A stretch of DNA of 64,000 nucleotides from Curtobacterium citreum (GTDB lineage: Bacteria; Actinomycetota; Actinomycetes; Actinomycetales; Microbacteriaceae): assembly GCF_006715175.1 (NCBI RefSeq), contig NZ_VFMQ01000001.1:2046001-2110000 (forward strand), written 5' to 3'. A program made the translations under genes and the position numbers. Below the pieces are notes generated by a model. That model ran no database searches, was not told the origin of the DNA, and saw only the letters and a program-made list of their open reading frames with translations. This document shows positions 8,275 through 17,109 of the stretch, in pieces (position 1 is the first letter of the stretch; each line of letters starts with the position of its first letter).

Positions 8275-9525
8275 TCACGCGGGGTCCTGCCGGGCGTGCG
8301 GGGGCCGCTGCTCGGGCGTGCCGCGGACGAGCGAGGCGGGCCGGAGCACGCCCGCGCCGAAGCGTGCGGCGACGGCGTCCACGGTGGTCTCGGTGTCCCG
8401 CCATGGCGCGTCGTCGTCCCACAGCGCGTTGCTCGCGGCGGCGGGCACGAGGTTCTCGCCGCGGACGCCGATGAGCCGGATCCGGTTGCCCGGCCGGTGC
8501 AGCACGTCGTAGAGCTCGACGGCCTCGTGGTGCAGCCGCTTGGCGACGTCGGTGGGTTCGGCGAGGGTGCGCGACCGGGTCAGCGTGCTGAAGTCGGTGT
8601 ACCGGACCTTGAGCGCCACGGTGCGGGCCTGCACGTCGGCGCGCCGGAGCCGGACGGCCACCTTGTCGGCCAGGCGCAGGAGCTCGCGGGCGACGTCGTC
8701 GCGTTCGGTGAGGTCGTGGCCGAACGTGGTCTCGTGCCCGATCGACTTCTCGCTGACGCCGGTATCGACGACCCGCGGGTCACGCCCCCACGACAGGTCG
8801 TGCAGGCGCTGGCCGCCAGCGGGTCCGAGTGCCGCGACGAGGGAGGGCAGCGGGGTGTGCGCGAGGTCGCCGACCGTGCGGATGCCGCGCCGCTCGAGCT
8901 TCTCCTGCGTGGTGCCGCCGACGCCCCACAGCGCGGAGACGGGCTGCGGGTGCAGGAACGCGACGGTGTGCTCGGCCGGGACGACGAGGAGCCCGTCCGG
9001 CTTCGCCCGGCTGGACGCGAGCTTCGCGACGAACTTGGTCGAGGCTGCGCCCACCGAGCAGTGCAGCCCGGTCTCGGCGAGGACCGCGGCGCGGATCGCC
9101 CGACCGATCTCCCACGGGGTGCCGGAGAGCCGGAGCGCTCCGGCGACGTCGAGGAACGCCTCGTCGATACCGAGCTTCTCGACGCGGGGCGTGAAGCTCC
9201 CGAACACGCGCATCACGGCGGCTGACTTCGCCGTGTACTTCTCGAAGTGCGGCTCGACGATGATCGCGTTCGGGCAGCGGCGCTTGGCGACGGCCATCGG
9301 CATCGCGGAGTTCACGCCGTACCTCCGGGCCTCGTACGTGGCCGCGGTGACGACGGACCGGTCGGAGTCGTGGCCGACGATCACGGGCAGGCCGCGCAGG
9401 TCGGGACGGTCGAGCAGTTCGACGGACGCGAAGAAGGCGTCCATGTCGACGTGCAGCACCGTCGCCGTCAGGTCGTCCACGGGACGGTCCGAGACGAGCC
9501 GGTTGCGTCCGTCCTGCTTGCTCAC
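8275..9525 (-). CDS. dinB: DNA polymerase IV (Y family)
   Basis: Error-prone translesion polymerase for damage tolerance. The 416-aa protein has the palm motif HVDMDAFFASVE near residue 24 and the catalytic pair in GIDEAFLDV near residue 118. The thumb has a helix-hairpin-helix region (LWGVGGTTQEKLERRGI), and a little-finger domain follows. The frame is open well upstream, but GTG at 9525 gives the normal N-terminus. No canonical beta-clamp peptide is obvious at the C-terminus, which is rich in Arg, His and Pro. No LexA box was recognised upstream. Confidence 0.93.
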   Translation of the reverse strand: MSKQDGRNRLVSDRPVDDLTATVLHVDMDAFFASVELLDRPDLRGLPVIVGHDSDRSVVTAATYEARRYGVNSAMPMAVAKRRCPNAIIVEPHFEKYTAKSAAVMRVFGSFTPRVEKLGIDEAFLDVAGALRLSGTPWEIGRAIRAAVLAETGLHCSVGAASTKFVAKLASSRAKPDGLLVVPAEHTVAFLHPQPVSALWGVGGTTQEKLERRGIRTVGDLAHTPLPSLVAALGPAGGQRLHDLSWGRDPRVVDTGVSEKSIGHETTFGHDLTERDDVARELLRLADKVAVRLRRADVQARTVALKVRYTDFSTLTRSRTLAEPTDVAKRLHHEAVELYDVLHRPGNRIRLIGVRGENLVPAAASNALWDDDAPWRDTETTVDAVAARFGAGVLRPASLVRGTPEQRPPHARQDPA

Positions 9526-9583
9526 GCGCCGATGATGCCACGCCCCACCGACACCGACGACCGGCCGCCGCGCGCCGGCGCCG

Positions 9584-10738
9584 CTACGCGAGCGGGCCGA
9601 GCTCCGCCGCCGCGATCGTCCGCGCTGCGGAGTCCCGCGTGGACGGGTGGTACTGCCCGGCCCGGACGTCCCGGGCGAGCCGCGCCAGCTCCGAGTCCGC
9701 CGCGTACGCCCGCCCGCCGACGACGCGCATCGCCTCGTCCACCACGTGCTGCGCCGCGTCGACCGTCCGCGCCTTGGTCCCGACGAGCAGGGGGAACCAC
9801 CGCGCGCCCAGGTCCTCGCCCTCGTCCGCCGACCGGGCGAGCGACCCGACCTGCAGCGCCACGGCGTCGACGGCACCGCGCAGGTCCGCGATCGTCCGAC
9901 GGACGTCCGGGTCCTGCGACCGCGGGACCCCGTCCCGCCCCGCGCGACCGGACACCGCCGTGACCGCCAGGTCCACCGCGCGCGAGGCGATCCCGACGTA
10001 CACGGACGCCACGAGCAGCTCGAACGCGGCGAAGATCCCGAACACGAGCGGGTCGTTCGTCGGGCCGACCGGCAGCGACCGCACGATGCGCTCCGCGGGC
10101 ACGTGCACGCCGAGCAGCCGGGTGGTCCGGCTCTGCGTCGCGCGCATCCCGAGCGTGTCCCAGTCGTCCAGGTGCTCGACGTCGCCGTCGGAACGGAGCA
10201 CGAAGCCGTGCACCAGCCGCGGCTCCGGCCCGCTGGTGTCCTTCCCGAACACGCTCAGCACGTCCCACGCCGGTGCGAGCGACGTCGACACCTTCGTCCC
10301 GGTGAAGCGGTAGCCCCCGTCGCCGTCCGGCTCCGCCGTCGTCGACGAGTCGAACAGGACGGCGTCGTTGCCGGGTTCGCTCACCCCGAACGCGAGCAGG
10401 TGGTCGTCCGCCGCGTGGTCGGTGACGGCCTGGAGGAACGACCCACCCTGTGCGGACACGCTGCGGGCCGCCTGCACCCAGACCTGGTGCATCCCCAGCC
10501 CGAGCGCGGTCGCCGGTGCGGCCTGCGCGAGCTCCTGCTGCAACCGCGCCGTCGCGGCGAGGCCGAGCCCAGAGCCGCCCTGCTCGACGGGCACCCCGAT
10601 CCGCAGCCATCCAGCGGCACGGAGCTCGGCCAGGTCCTCGGCGCAGAAGGCGTTGTCCGCGTCGTACCCGGGCGCCCGCGCCGCGATCCGGGCGAGCAGG
10701 TCCTCGGGCAGGCTCCAGGCGGGGTTGGCCTTCGTCAT
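9584..10738 (-). CDS. Acyl-CoA dehydrogenase family protein
   Basis: A 384-aa flavoprotein of the acyl-CoA dehydrogenase fold. The N-terminal helical domain contains IGVPVEQGGSGLGL, the middle beta domain contains GVSEPGNDA and RFTGTKVSTSLAPAWD, and a C-terminal four-helix domain follows. The catalytic Glu of true acyl-CoA dehydrogenases is not certain here. The C-terminal RVVGGRAYAADSELARLARDVRAGQYHPST resembles the flavin-dependent monooxygenase/desulfurisation (DszC/SfnB-like) branch as much as beta-oxidation enzymes. It stands alone, transcribed away from a lipase-like gene. TAGTCT ends 6 nt before the ATG, indicating leaderless expression. Confidence 0.8.
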   Translation of the reverse strand: MTKANPAWSLPEDLLARIAARAPGYDADNAFCAEDLAELRAAGWLRIGVPVEQGGSGLGLAATARLQQELAQAAPATALGLGMHQVWVQAARSVSAQGGSFLQAVTDHAADDHLLAFGVSEPGNDAVLFDSSTTAEPDGDGGYRFTGTKVSTSLAPAWDVLSVFGKDTSGPEPRLVHGFVLRSDGDVEHLDDWDTLGMRATQSRTTRLLGVHVPAERIVRSLPVGPTNDPLVFGIFAAFELLVASVYVGIASRAVDLAVTAVSGRAGRDGVPRSQDPDVRRTIADLRGAVDAVALQVGSLARSADEGEDLGARWFPLLVGTKARTVDAAQHVVDEAMRVVGGRAYAADSELARLARDVRAGQYHPSTRDSAARTIAAAELGPLA

Positions 10739-10744
10739 GGCACG

Positions 10745-10750
10745 AGACTA
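10745..10750 (-). promoter_or_regulatory. Leaderless -10 box, acyl-CoA dehydrogenase gene
   Basis: TAGTCT on the minus strand, 6 nt before the ATG at 10738. Its first two bases coincide with the first two of the plus-strand -10 for the neighbouring gene. Confidence 0.65.
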
Positions 10751-10754
10751 CGGT
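10749..10754 (+). promoter_or_regulatory. Leaderless -10 box, SGNH hydrolase gene
   Basis: TACGGT lies 7 nt before the GTG at 10762, with a TTGGCC -35 candidate at 10725-10730 and an 18-bp spacer. It overlaps the divergent minus-strand -10 by two base pairs. Confidence 0.65.
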
Positions 10755-10761
10755 TCGGGAC

Positions 10762-11556
10762 GTGTCAGATCGTCATCCGTGGTCCAGGTACGTCGCGATC
10801 GGTGACTCGTTCACCGAGGGCATCGGGGACCCCGACCCGACCGTGCCCGGCGGCAACCGCGGCTGGGCCGACCGGGTCGCCGAGGTCCTCGCGCACCGCA
10901 CCGACGACTTCGCGTACGCGAACATCGCGATCCGCGGTCGGCTCCTCGGCCAGATCGTCGACGAGCAGGTCGAGCCTGCCCTGGCGCTCCGCCCGGACCT
11001 CGTCACGGTCTCGGCCGGCGGCAACGACATCATCCGACCGGGGTCGGACCCCGACGAGCTCGCCGAGCGGTTCGACGGCATGGTCGAGCGGCTCCGGAGC
11101 GACGGTGCGACGGTCCTGCTGTTCACCGGCCCGGACGTCGGCATGACCCCGGTGCTCGGGATGGTCCGCGGCAAGACGGCGATCTACAACGAGAACCTGC
11201 ACGCCATCGCGCTGAAGCACGGGGCGCTCGTCGCCGACATGTGGGCGCTCCGGGTGCTGCGGGACCCGCGGATGTGGGCACCCGACCGGCTGCACCACTC
11301 CCCCACGGGCCACGCCACGGTCGCCGCGGCCGTGCTCGACACCCTGGGCGTCGACCACGGGCTGGAGCCGTTCGTGCCGGAGCCGCTCGAGGCCCGACCG
11401 TGGCGCGAGGCCCGGGTCGAGGACCTCGGCTGGGCGCGGGAGTACCTCGTGCCGTGGGTGGTGCGCCGGATCCGGCACACGTCCTCCGGCGACGGCGTCT
11501 CCCCGAAGCGCCCGGAGCTGCAGGACGTCGTCGAGCACCGCTCCGACACGCCCTAG
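10762..11556 (+). CDS. SGNH/GDSL hydrolase family protein
   Basis: A 264-aa esterase or lipase-like enzyme. Block I is AIGDSFTEG at about residues 12-20 (nucleophile Ser), block III is SAGGNDI near residue 92, and block V is APDRLHHSPTGH near residue 175, giving the Asp-His pair. No signal peptide is visible, so it is probably cytosolic. The GTG start fits a leaderless mRNA. The substrate is unknown; acyl esters or acetylated sugars are typical for the family. Confidence 0.88.
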   Translation: MSDRHPWSRYVAIGDSFTEGIGDPDPTVPGGNRGWADRVAEVLAHRTDDFAYANIAIRGRLLGQIVDEQVEPALALRPDLVTVSAGGNDIIRPGSDPDELAERFDGMVERLRSDGATVLLFTGPDVGMTPVLGMVRGKTAIYNENLHAIALKHGALVADMWALRVLRDPRMWAPDRLHHSPTGHATVAAAVLDTLGVDHGLEPFVPEPLEARPWREARVEDLGWAREYLVPWVVRRIRHTSSGDGVSPKRPELQDVVEHRSDTP

Positions 11557-11581
11557 TGCCCCCGTCGCACCCCCGCACGCG

Positions 11582-11611
11582 CGTCGCACCCCGCTGTGGC
11601 AGGGTGCGACG
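11582..11611. terminator. Bidirectional hairpin between convergent genes
   Basis: CGTCGCACCC and its exact complement flank a 10-nt loop. The hairpin lies between the converging SGNH hydrolase and beta-lactamase-like genes. The following 40 bp repeat GGGTGCGACC twice more. Confidence 0.55.
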
Positions 11612-11661
11612 CCGGAGACGGGGTGCGACCGGGTGGCCGGGTGCGACCGGGCGACGGCCGA

Positions 11662-13032
11662 TCAGTCGGCCGGGCGCCGGAGCGTCAGCGGTCCGTCGTG
11701 CAACGGCTGCGTCGCCCACGACGAGGTCGCCGTGCCCGTGCCGGTGTCGAGCCGGAGGCGGAGCCGGTGCGGGCTCTCGACGAAGCGGACGTCGACGGCG
11801 ACGACCCCCTCGCGTCGGCGGGCCCCGCTCGCGGCGAGCGGACCCTCGACGGCCCACGTGCCCTGACCGACCGGGCACGTCAGCGTGCCGCCGTCGACGT
11901 CCACCGTGACGCGCCAGCCGTCGCCCGAACGGGCGAGACGCACCCCGTCGGCGACGCCGGTCGCCGCGTAGGACCCGTCCGCGTCGTCGTGCAGCTCCAC
12001 CCCCTCGACGGGAGGCAGCCCCAGGGAGGCGAGCCGTGCCTCCAGGGCGGTGTCGGCTGCCACGTCGACGTCCGCAGCGTCGACGGCGGGCAGCAGGTGC
12101 TGCCAGGCCGCGTCGAGGACGGCCTGCATGTCGGTGCTCTGTCCGGTCATGGCGAGGACGACGTCCTGCTCGGGCAGGACGACGCAGAACTGGCCGTAGG
12201 CGCCGTCGCCGCGGAAGCCGTGCCGGGCCATCCAGAACTGGAAGCCGTAGCCCTGTCGCCAGTCGACGTTCTCCTCGTCCGGATTCGCGACCTGCGTGCT
12301 CGTCGCGGCGGCGACCCAGTCCTCGTCGAGGATGCGCTGGCCGTCCCACACGCCCCGCTGCAGGTACAGCTGCCCGAGTGCGGCGACGGCCGAGGTCGGG
12401 GCGTAGCAGCCACTGAAGCCGAGCTCGGCGCCGGTCTCGTCGGTCTTCCAGACGAGGTCGTCGATCCCGAGGGGTTCGAGGACGTGCGGGCGGAGCCAGT
12501 CGACCAGGGAACCGCCGGTCACGCGTCGGACGATCGCCGCGAGCGTGTAGGTGCAGGGCTGGTTGTAGGCGAAGACGCTGCCGGGCTCCTCGTCCGGGGG
12601 CGTCAGGAGGAACCCGCGGACGAGGTTCGTCGGGTCGGCGGCGCGGGCGCGCTCGAGGGCCTCCTCGCGGTGCCCGGACGCCATCGCGAGCAGGTGCCGC
12701 ACGCGGATGCGCCGGCTGCGCTCGTCGGTGACGTCGGCGTCGAGCTCGGGGAAGTACGAGAGGACCGTGGCGTCGAGGTCGACCAGGCCGGCCCGGACCG
12801 CGGTGCCGACGGCGGCGGCGGTGAAGCTCTTGCTCAGCGAGTAGAGCAGGTGCACCCGGTCGGGGGCGTACGGCGCCCACCAGCCCTCGGCGGCGAGCTG
12901 CCCGTGCCGGAGCAGCTGGAACGAGTGGGGTTCCACACCCGGCGTGGACTCGAGGGCGTCGAGGAACGCGGACACCCCGCGTGCGTCGATGCCGAGGGCG
13001 GACGGGGTGGACCGGGGGAACGTCGTCGTCAC
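11662..13032 (-). CDS. Serine hydrolase, beta-lactamase class C / EstB family
   Basis: A 456-aa serine hydrolase of the class C beta-lactamase-like fold. The nucleophile motif SxxK is SLSK at residues 65-68, and FAYNQPCTY near residue 165 supplies the Tyr station. No signal peptide is seen, which argues for a cytosolic esterase or peptidase rather than a secreted beta-lactamase. An all-beta region of about 120 residues closes the C-terminus. GTG at 13032 follows TAGTGT by 7 nt, so the transcript is probably leaderless. Confidence 0.85.
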   Translation of the reverse strand: MTTTFPRSTPSALGIDARGVSAFLDALESTPGVEPHSFQLLRHGQLAAEGWWAPYAPDRVHLLYSLSKSFTAAAVGTAVRAGLVDLDATVLSYFPELDADVTDERSRRIRVRHLLAMASGHREEALERARAADPTNLVRGFLLTPPDEEPGSVFAYNQPCTYTLAAIVRRVTGGSLVDWLRPHVLEPLGIDDLVWKTDETGAELGFSGCYAPTSAVAALGQLYLQRGVWDGQRILDEDWVAAATSTQVANPDEENVDWRQGYGFQFWMARHGFRGDGAYGQFCVVLPEQDVVLAMTGQSTDMQAVLDAAWQHLLPAVDAADVDVAADTALEARLASLGLPPVEGVELHDDADGSYAATGVADGVRLARSGDGWRVTVDVDGGTLTCPVGQGTWAVEGPLAASGARRREGVVAVDVRFVESPHRLRLRLDTGTGTATSSWATQPLHDGPLTLRRPAD

Positions 13033-13039
13033 CCCGCCG

Positions 13040-13045
13040 ACACTA
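13040..13045 (-). promoter_or_regulatory. Leaderless -10 box, serine hydrolase
   Basis: TAGTGT on the minus strand, 7 nt before the GTG at 13032. Confidence 0.6.
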
Positions 13046-13059
13046 CGCGGTGCTCGGGG

Positions 13060-14298
13060 TCAGGCGGCGGTGCCCTGGAACGGGTTCGTCCAGCGCCACC
13101 AGACGCCGGGGTCCTCGATCCCGCGCTCGAGGACGAGCGGCACGGTCACCGGGTCGTGGTCGGAGATCGTGAAGCGCACACGCCCGACCCGATCCCCCGC
13201 AGCGCCGAAGGTGAGCTGCTCGAGCGTGGTCTTCGCGGTCACGGTGGTCCGTCCCCAGACCAGGACCTCGGCCGCCTTCGCCGAGACGGCGTCGGCCTCG
13301 TCCCGCCACGGCGTCGAGAACGTCCCGAACGTCTGCCCGGCGTGCGTCAGGGTGACGACCTGGAAGTTGTCGGCGACCGAGCGCAGAAGCCGCTGCACGT
13401 CGACGTCGAGCGAGTCGTGGTCGACCCCGCCGAGCATCGCCCCGACGACCGTGACGGTCCGGCCGCCCCGCTCGTAGGTGGCGGCGAACAGCAGGCAGGC
13501 GCCGGCCTGGTCGAGCGTTCCGGTCTTGATGCCCTCGACGCCGTCCATCCCGAGCAGCTTGTTCGAGTTCTCGATCTGCCCGGCGCCAGGGACCGTGGCC
13601 TGCGCGGTGCCGACGATCTCCTTGACCACGGGGTCCGCGAGTGCGAGCTGCCCGAGGTCGACGAGGTCGGTCGCGGTCGAGGTGTTGCCCGCGTCCAGGC
13701 CCGTCGGCTCGTGGATCGTGGTGTCGTCGAGCCCGTGCGCGTGCAGCCAGGTCGTCGCGGCGCGCTGGTAGGCGTCCATCGAGCCGAACGCCCAGAGTGC
13801 GAGCGCGCCGGCGTAGTTGTTCGCGGACTTCATGAGCATGACCTGCATGGTCTGGTACTGCGACAGCTGCAGCCCCGCGGGCATCGGGGCGACCTCGCCG
13901 TTCTGCGCAGCGTAGGTCGCGTAGAGCCCCTGCATCTGCGCGTCGAACGTGATCGTCGGTCCCGCCTGGCCCTGTCGGAGCGGCTTCGCGTCGAGGACGA
14001 CGAGCGCGGTCACGACCTTCGAGATGCTCGCGATCGACCGGGCCTTCCGGTCCCCGCTCGTCCGCAGGCTCTCCGGGAAGTCGGTGGCCTCGACCGCGGT
14101 CGCGCCGTAGCCCGGGAAGGACAGCGCCGGCAGCGTCGAGGTCGGGGCGGCGTACGTCGTGGTCCGCGCGCTCGCCGGGGCGAACGGCACGACGGCCGCC
14201 GCGACGAGGAACCCGACGACGAGCACGAGGACGGCGACGACGGTGATCGTCACGGGCCTCCTGATGGCGGAGCGGGGGCGACGGACGACTGCTGGCAC
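13060..14298 (-). CDS. D-alanyl-D-alanine carboxypeptidase (low-mass PBP, S11 family)
   Basis: Predicted to trim the terminal D-Ala from peptidoglycan stem peptides outside the membrane. The 412-aa protein has a basic N-terminus, one membrane anchor or signal segment at about residues 17-40, then the penicillin-binding triad: SISK at residues 91-94, SAN in MKSANNYAG, and KTG in GIKTGTLDQ. The C-terminal beta domain typical of DacA-like proteins is present. GTG at 14298 was chosen because TACGCT stands 8 nt upstream and it gives a short basic n-region. It may be partly secreted, but no clear signal-peptidase site stands out. Confidence 0.87.
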   Translation of the reverse strand: MPAVVRRPRSAIRRPVTITVVAVLVLVVGFLVAAAVVPFAPASARTTTYAAPTSTLPALSFPGYGATAVEATDFPESLRTSGDRKARSIASISKVVTALVVLDAKPLRQGQAGPTITFDAQMQGLYATYAAQNGEVAPMPAGLQLSQYQTMQVMLMKSANNYAGALALWAFGSMDAYQRAATTWLHAHGLDDTTIHEPTGLDAGNTSTATDLVDLGQLALADPVVKEIVGTAQATVPGAGQIENSNKLLGMDGVEGIKTGTLDQAGACLLFAATYERGGRTVTVVGAMLGGVDHDSLDVDVQRLLRSVADNFQVVTLTHAGQTFGTFSTPWRDEADAVSAKAAEVLVWGRTTVTAKTTLEQLTFGAAGDRVGRVRFTISDHDPVTVPLVLERGIEDPGVWWRWTNPFQGTAA

Positions 14299-14306
14299 GG
14301 CACAGG

Positions 14307-14312
14307 AGCGTA
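14307..14312 (-). promoter_or_regulatory. Leaderless -10 box, carboxypeptidase gene
   Basis: TACGCT on the minus strand, 8 nt before the GTG at 14298. It supports that start among several open upstream codons. Confidence 0.5.
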
Positions 14313-14391
14313 CCGGGGCGTGACCGGGTGCCGCGTGTGACGAACGTGTAAAACATCGGCGGGACGGCCCGGTGCGGCCCCGGACGCCCCC

Positions 14392-14397
14392 TACCGT
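14392..14397 (+). promoter_or_regulatory. Leaderless -10 box, acetamidase gene
   Basis: TACCGT lies 7 nt before the ATG at 14405. This supports that ATG over the in-frame GTGs at 14372 and 14396. Confidence 0.6.
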
Positions 14398-14404
14398 GAC
14401 GGAC

Positions 14405-15541
14405 ATGCTCCACGGATCCACCCCGGGCACCGCGCCCGTGCCGCCGCCGTCGTCCGCCCCCGCCGTCCCTGTCCTGCAACCGGGCACGGGTCCGGTCCGC
14501 TCCGACCGGTACCTGCCGGTCAACCCGGAGCAGGCGCTGTGGGGACGCCTGCCGAGCGACGCCGACCGCCCGGTGATGACGGTGCCGTCCGCTGCCGAGG
14601 TGACGATCGACACGCTCAGCCACGAGGGGCTCCTGCCCGACCAGGGCAGCGACCCGGTGGCGTTCTTCGCCCGGCACGGCGTGCCCCGCGAGCACGTCCT
14701 CGACGACGCGGTCGCCGTGGCCCGTGCCGCTCGCCGCGACCCGGAGCACGACGGACCGCACGTGGTCACCGGCCCGATCGCGGTCGAGGGCGCAGAGCCC
14801 GGGGACGTCCTGACCGTCACGGTGCTCGAGACGCTGCCCCGGGTCCCGTACGGGGTCGTGTCGAACCGGCACGGCCGCGGCGCGCTGCACGGCGAGTACC
14901 CGGTCGACGGCACGACCGTGAGCGTCTTCGCGGACGTCGTCCCCGGACCGGACGGGCTGCTCGGCCGCATCCCGCTCACCGAGTCCCGCGACCGGTACGC
15001 CCGCTTCCCGCTCGCCCCGTTCCTCGGCATCACCGGTGTCGCGACCCCGGGCGAACGGCTCCACTCGGTCCCACCGGGGCGGCACGGCGGGAACGTCGAC
15101 GTCAACCTGCTGCAGGCCGGAGCCCAGCTGCACCTGCCCGTGCTCGTGCCGGGCGCGTCGGTGTACGTCGGCGACCCGCACTTCGCGCAGGGGGACGGCG
15201 AGGTCGCGCTCACCGCGATGGAGGCCTCGCTCCGGGCGACGCTGCGCTTCGACCTGACGCCCGCTGCCGAGGCAGTCCAGCGGTTCGGCGACCTCGTGTG
15301 GCCGCTCGTCGAGACGCACGAGTTCCTCGTCCCGACCGGCATGGACCCCGACCTCGACGAGGCCGTCCGGGCCTGCGTCCGGCACGCGATCGCGATCCTC
15401 GGCGCCCGCTACGGCATGGAGCCGCACCTGGCGTACGCGTACCTCAGCGCCGCGACCGACTTCAACGTCTCGCAGGTGGTCGACCTCGTCACGGGGGCGC
15501 ACGCCCGCATCCGCAAGGCCGACTTCGAGGACCTCCGGTGA
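14405..15541 (+). CDS. Acetamidase/formamidase family protein
   Basis: A 378-aa hydrolase predicted to release ammonia from small amides such as formamide or acetamide. Family traits are the conserved beta-helix core with GPIAVEGAEPGDVLTV, GRHGGNVDVNLLQAGAQLHLPV, and GDPHFAQGDGEV, where His and Asp/Glu form the metal or catalytic centre, and the late YLSAATDFNVSQVVD segment. A Pro-rich 20-residue N-terminus is extra. The gene overlaps the next by GTGA. The pair suggests a small nitrogen-scavenging amide pathway; the true substrate is unknown. Confidence 0.85.
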   Translation: MLHGSTPGTAPVPPPSSAPAVPVLQPGTGPVRSDRYLPVNPEQALWGRLPSDADRPVMTVPSAAEVTIDTLSHEGLLPDQGSDPVAFFARHGVPREHVLDDAVAVARAARRDPEHDGPHVVTGPIAVEGAEPGDVLTVTVLETLPRVPYGVVSNRHGRGALHGEYPVDGTTVSVFADVVPGPDGLLGRIPLTESRDRYARFPLAPFLGITGVATPGERLHSVPPGRHGGNVDVNLLQAGAQLHLPVLVPGASVYVGDPHFAQGDGEVALTAMEASLRATLRFDLTPAAEAVQRFGDLVWPLVETHEFLVPTGMDPDLDEAVRACVRHAIAILGARYGMEPHLAYAYLSAATDFNVSQVVDLVTGAHARIRKADFEDLR

Positions 15542-17058
15542 GCGGGCCGGACGCCCCTGCCGGGCTCCTCGAGGCCCTGGACGCCTACGAGCGCGCCCTC
15601 GCCGCCGACGACCTCGCCGCGCTCGACGACGCCTTCGTCCGCTCCCCCACGACCCTGCGCGGCGACGACCGCGGTCTGCTCGTCGGCCACGACGCGATCA
15701 GCGCCTTCCGCGGCGCGCGCGGTGGGGTCGCGAGCCGGACCCTGACCCGGGTCGAGGTCCGACCGCTCGCTGACGACCTCGCCCTGGTCGTCGCCGTGTC
15801 CACCTTCGACGCGGGCGGCTCCGGCCTGCAGACCCAGCTGTGGCGCCGCCAGGACGGCACGTGGCGGATCGAGGCGGCGCACGTCACCGGACGCCCGCGG
15901 GCGTTCGACACCACGGTCTGGCGCGTGCTCGGCGACCCGCTCGTCGCCCCGACCGGGACCGGCCCGCTCGACGGCGAGACCGTCGCCGTGAAGGACCTCT
16001 ACGCCGTCCCCGGGCACCCCGTCGGTGCCGGGAACCCCACGTACCTGCGGGAGTCGGTCCCCGCCGCGACGGCAGCGGCCGCCGTCGCGGCGCTCCTCGC
16101 CGCCGGCGCGTCGATCCGCGGCATCGCGCGGACCGACGAGTTCGCCTACGCGCTCACGGGACGCAACGAACACCACGGCACCCCACCCAACGGGGCGGTC
16201 CCGACCGCCGTGCCGGGAGGATCGTCCAGCGGCTCAGCGTCGGCCGTCCGTTCCGGGACGGCCGGCATCGGACTGGGCACCGACACGGCCGGCTCGATCC
16301 GGGTCCCGGCGTCCTACCAGGGGCTGTGGGGCCTCCGCACGACGCACGGGCTCGTCGACCGGGCCGGACTCCTGCCTCTCGCGCCGTCGTTCGACACCGT
16401 CGGATGGCTGACGCGGGACGCCGACACGCTCCTCCGCGCGCTCGACGCCTCGGTGCCGGACGACATCGCCCGACAGCCGGTCGGCGACCCGGTGGTCCTG
16501 ACGGACCTGCTCGACGCCGCGGACCCGGCGACGCGGGAGGCCTTCCGCGCCGCGGTCGGGCCCGACGTGCCGGAGACCTCCCTCGCCGCGCTCGGACTCC
16601 CCGGACTCGACGAGCTGCGCGAGCTGCTCCGGCTGGTGCAGGGCGCCGAGGCCACGGCCGTGCACGGCGACTGGATCGCCGCACACCCGGGAGCGCTCGG
16701 CGCCGTCGTCGGTGGACGGTTCGCCGCGGCCGCCGCCGCTCCGGCCGACCAGGTGGCGGCGGCGCGCGAGCGGTTCCCCGTCGTCCGGGCCGCGATCCGC
16801 GAGGCGCTGCACTACCGCGTGTTCCTGGCGCCGACCGTGCCCGGCCCGGCTCCCGCGCTCGCCGCCGACGCGGTCGAGCTCGAGCGGGTCCGGACGGCGA
16901 CGACCGCGATGACCGCGCTCGCGAGCGTCGGCGGCCTCCCGTCGGTGAGCGCGCCGGTGCTCACCGTGGACGGCGCGCCCGTCGGGGGGTGCCTGACCGG
17001 CGGGCCGGACACGGACCGCGCCCTGGTGACCGCCGTCGGACGGTGGCTGCCCGCCTGA
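15538..17058 (+). CDS. AtzH-like domain fused to an amidase
   Basis: A 506-aa fusion. Residues 1 to about 125 form an NTF2/SnoaL-like module of the AtzH type (DUF3225), with ALDAYERALAADDLAALDDAF and a closing RIEAAHVTGRP. The rest is an amidase-signature enzyme: the Lys of AVKDLYAV near residue 150, the Ser of PGGSSSGSASAV near residue 228, and the nucleophile region GTDTAGSIRVPAS near residue 250. AtzH proteins partner with AtzE-like amidases in cyanuric-acid and ureido-compound breakdown, so fusion of the two parts is logical. It starts by GTGA overlap with the acetamidase. The exact amide is not deducible. Confidence 0.85.
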   Translation: MSGPDAPAGLLEALDAYERALAADDLAALDDAFVRSPTTLRGDDRGLLVGHDAISAFRGARGGVASRTLTRVEVRPLADDLALVVAVSTFDAGGSGLQTQLWRRQDGTWRIEAAHVTGRPRAFDTTVWRVLGDPLVAPTGTGPLDGETVAVKDLYAVPGHPVGAGNPTYLRESVPAATAAAAVAALLAAGASIRGIARTDEFAYALTGRNEHHGTPPNGAVPTAVPGGSSSGSASAVRSGTAGIGLGTDTAGSIRVPASYQGLWGLRTTHGLVDRAGLLPLAPSFDTVGWLTRDADTLLRALDASVPDDIARQPVGDPVVLTDLLDAADPATREAFRAAVGPDVPETSLAALGLPGLDELRELLRLVQGAEATAVHGDWIAAHPGALGAVVGGRFAAAAAAPADQVAAARERFPVVRAAIREALHYRVFLAPTVPGPAPALAADAVELERVRTATTAMTALASVGGLPSVSAPVLTVDGAPVGGCLTGGPDTDRALVTAVGRWLPA

Positions 17059-17109
17059 CCCGCCACGATCCTCCCGGCCGGTGCTGCTGCCCGCCGACCG
17101 GATCGGTGC

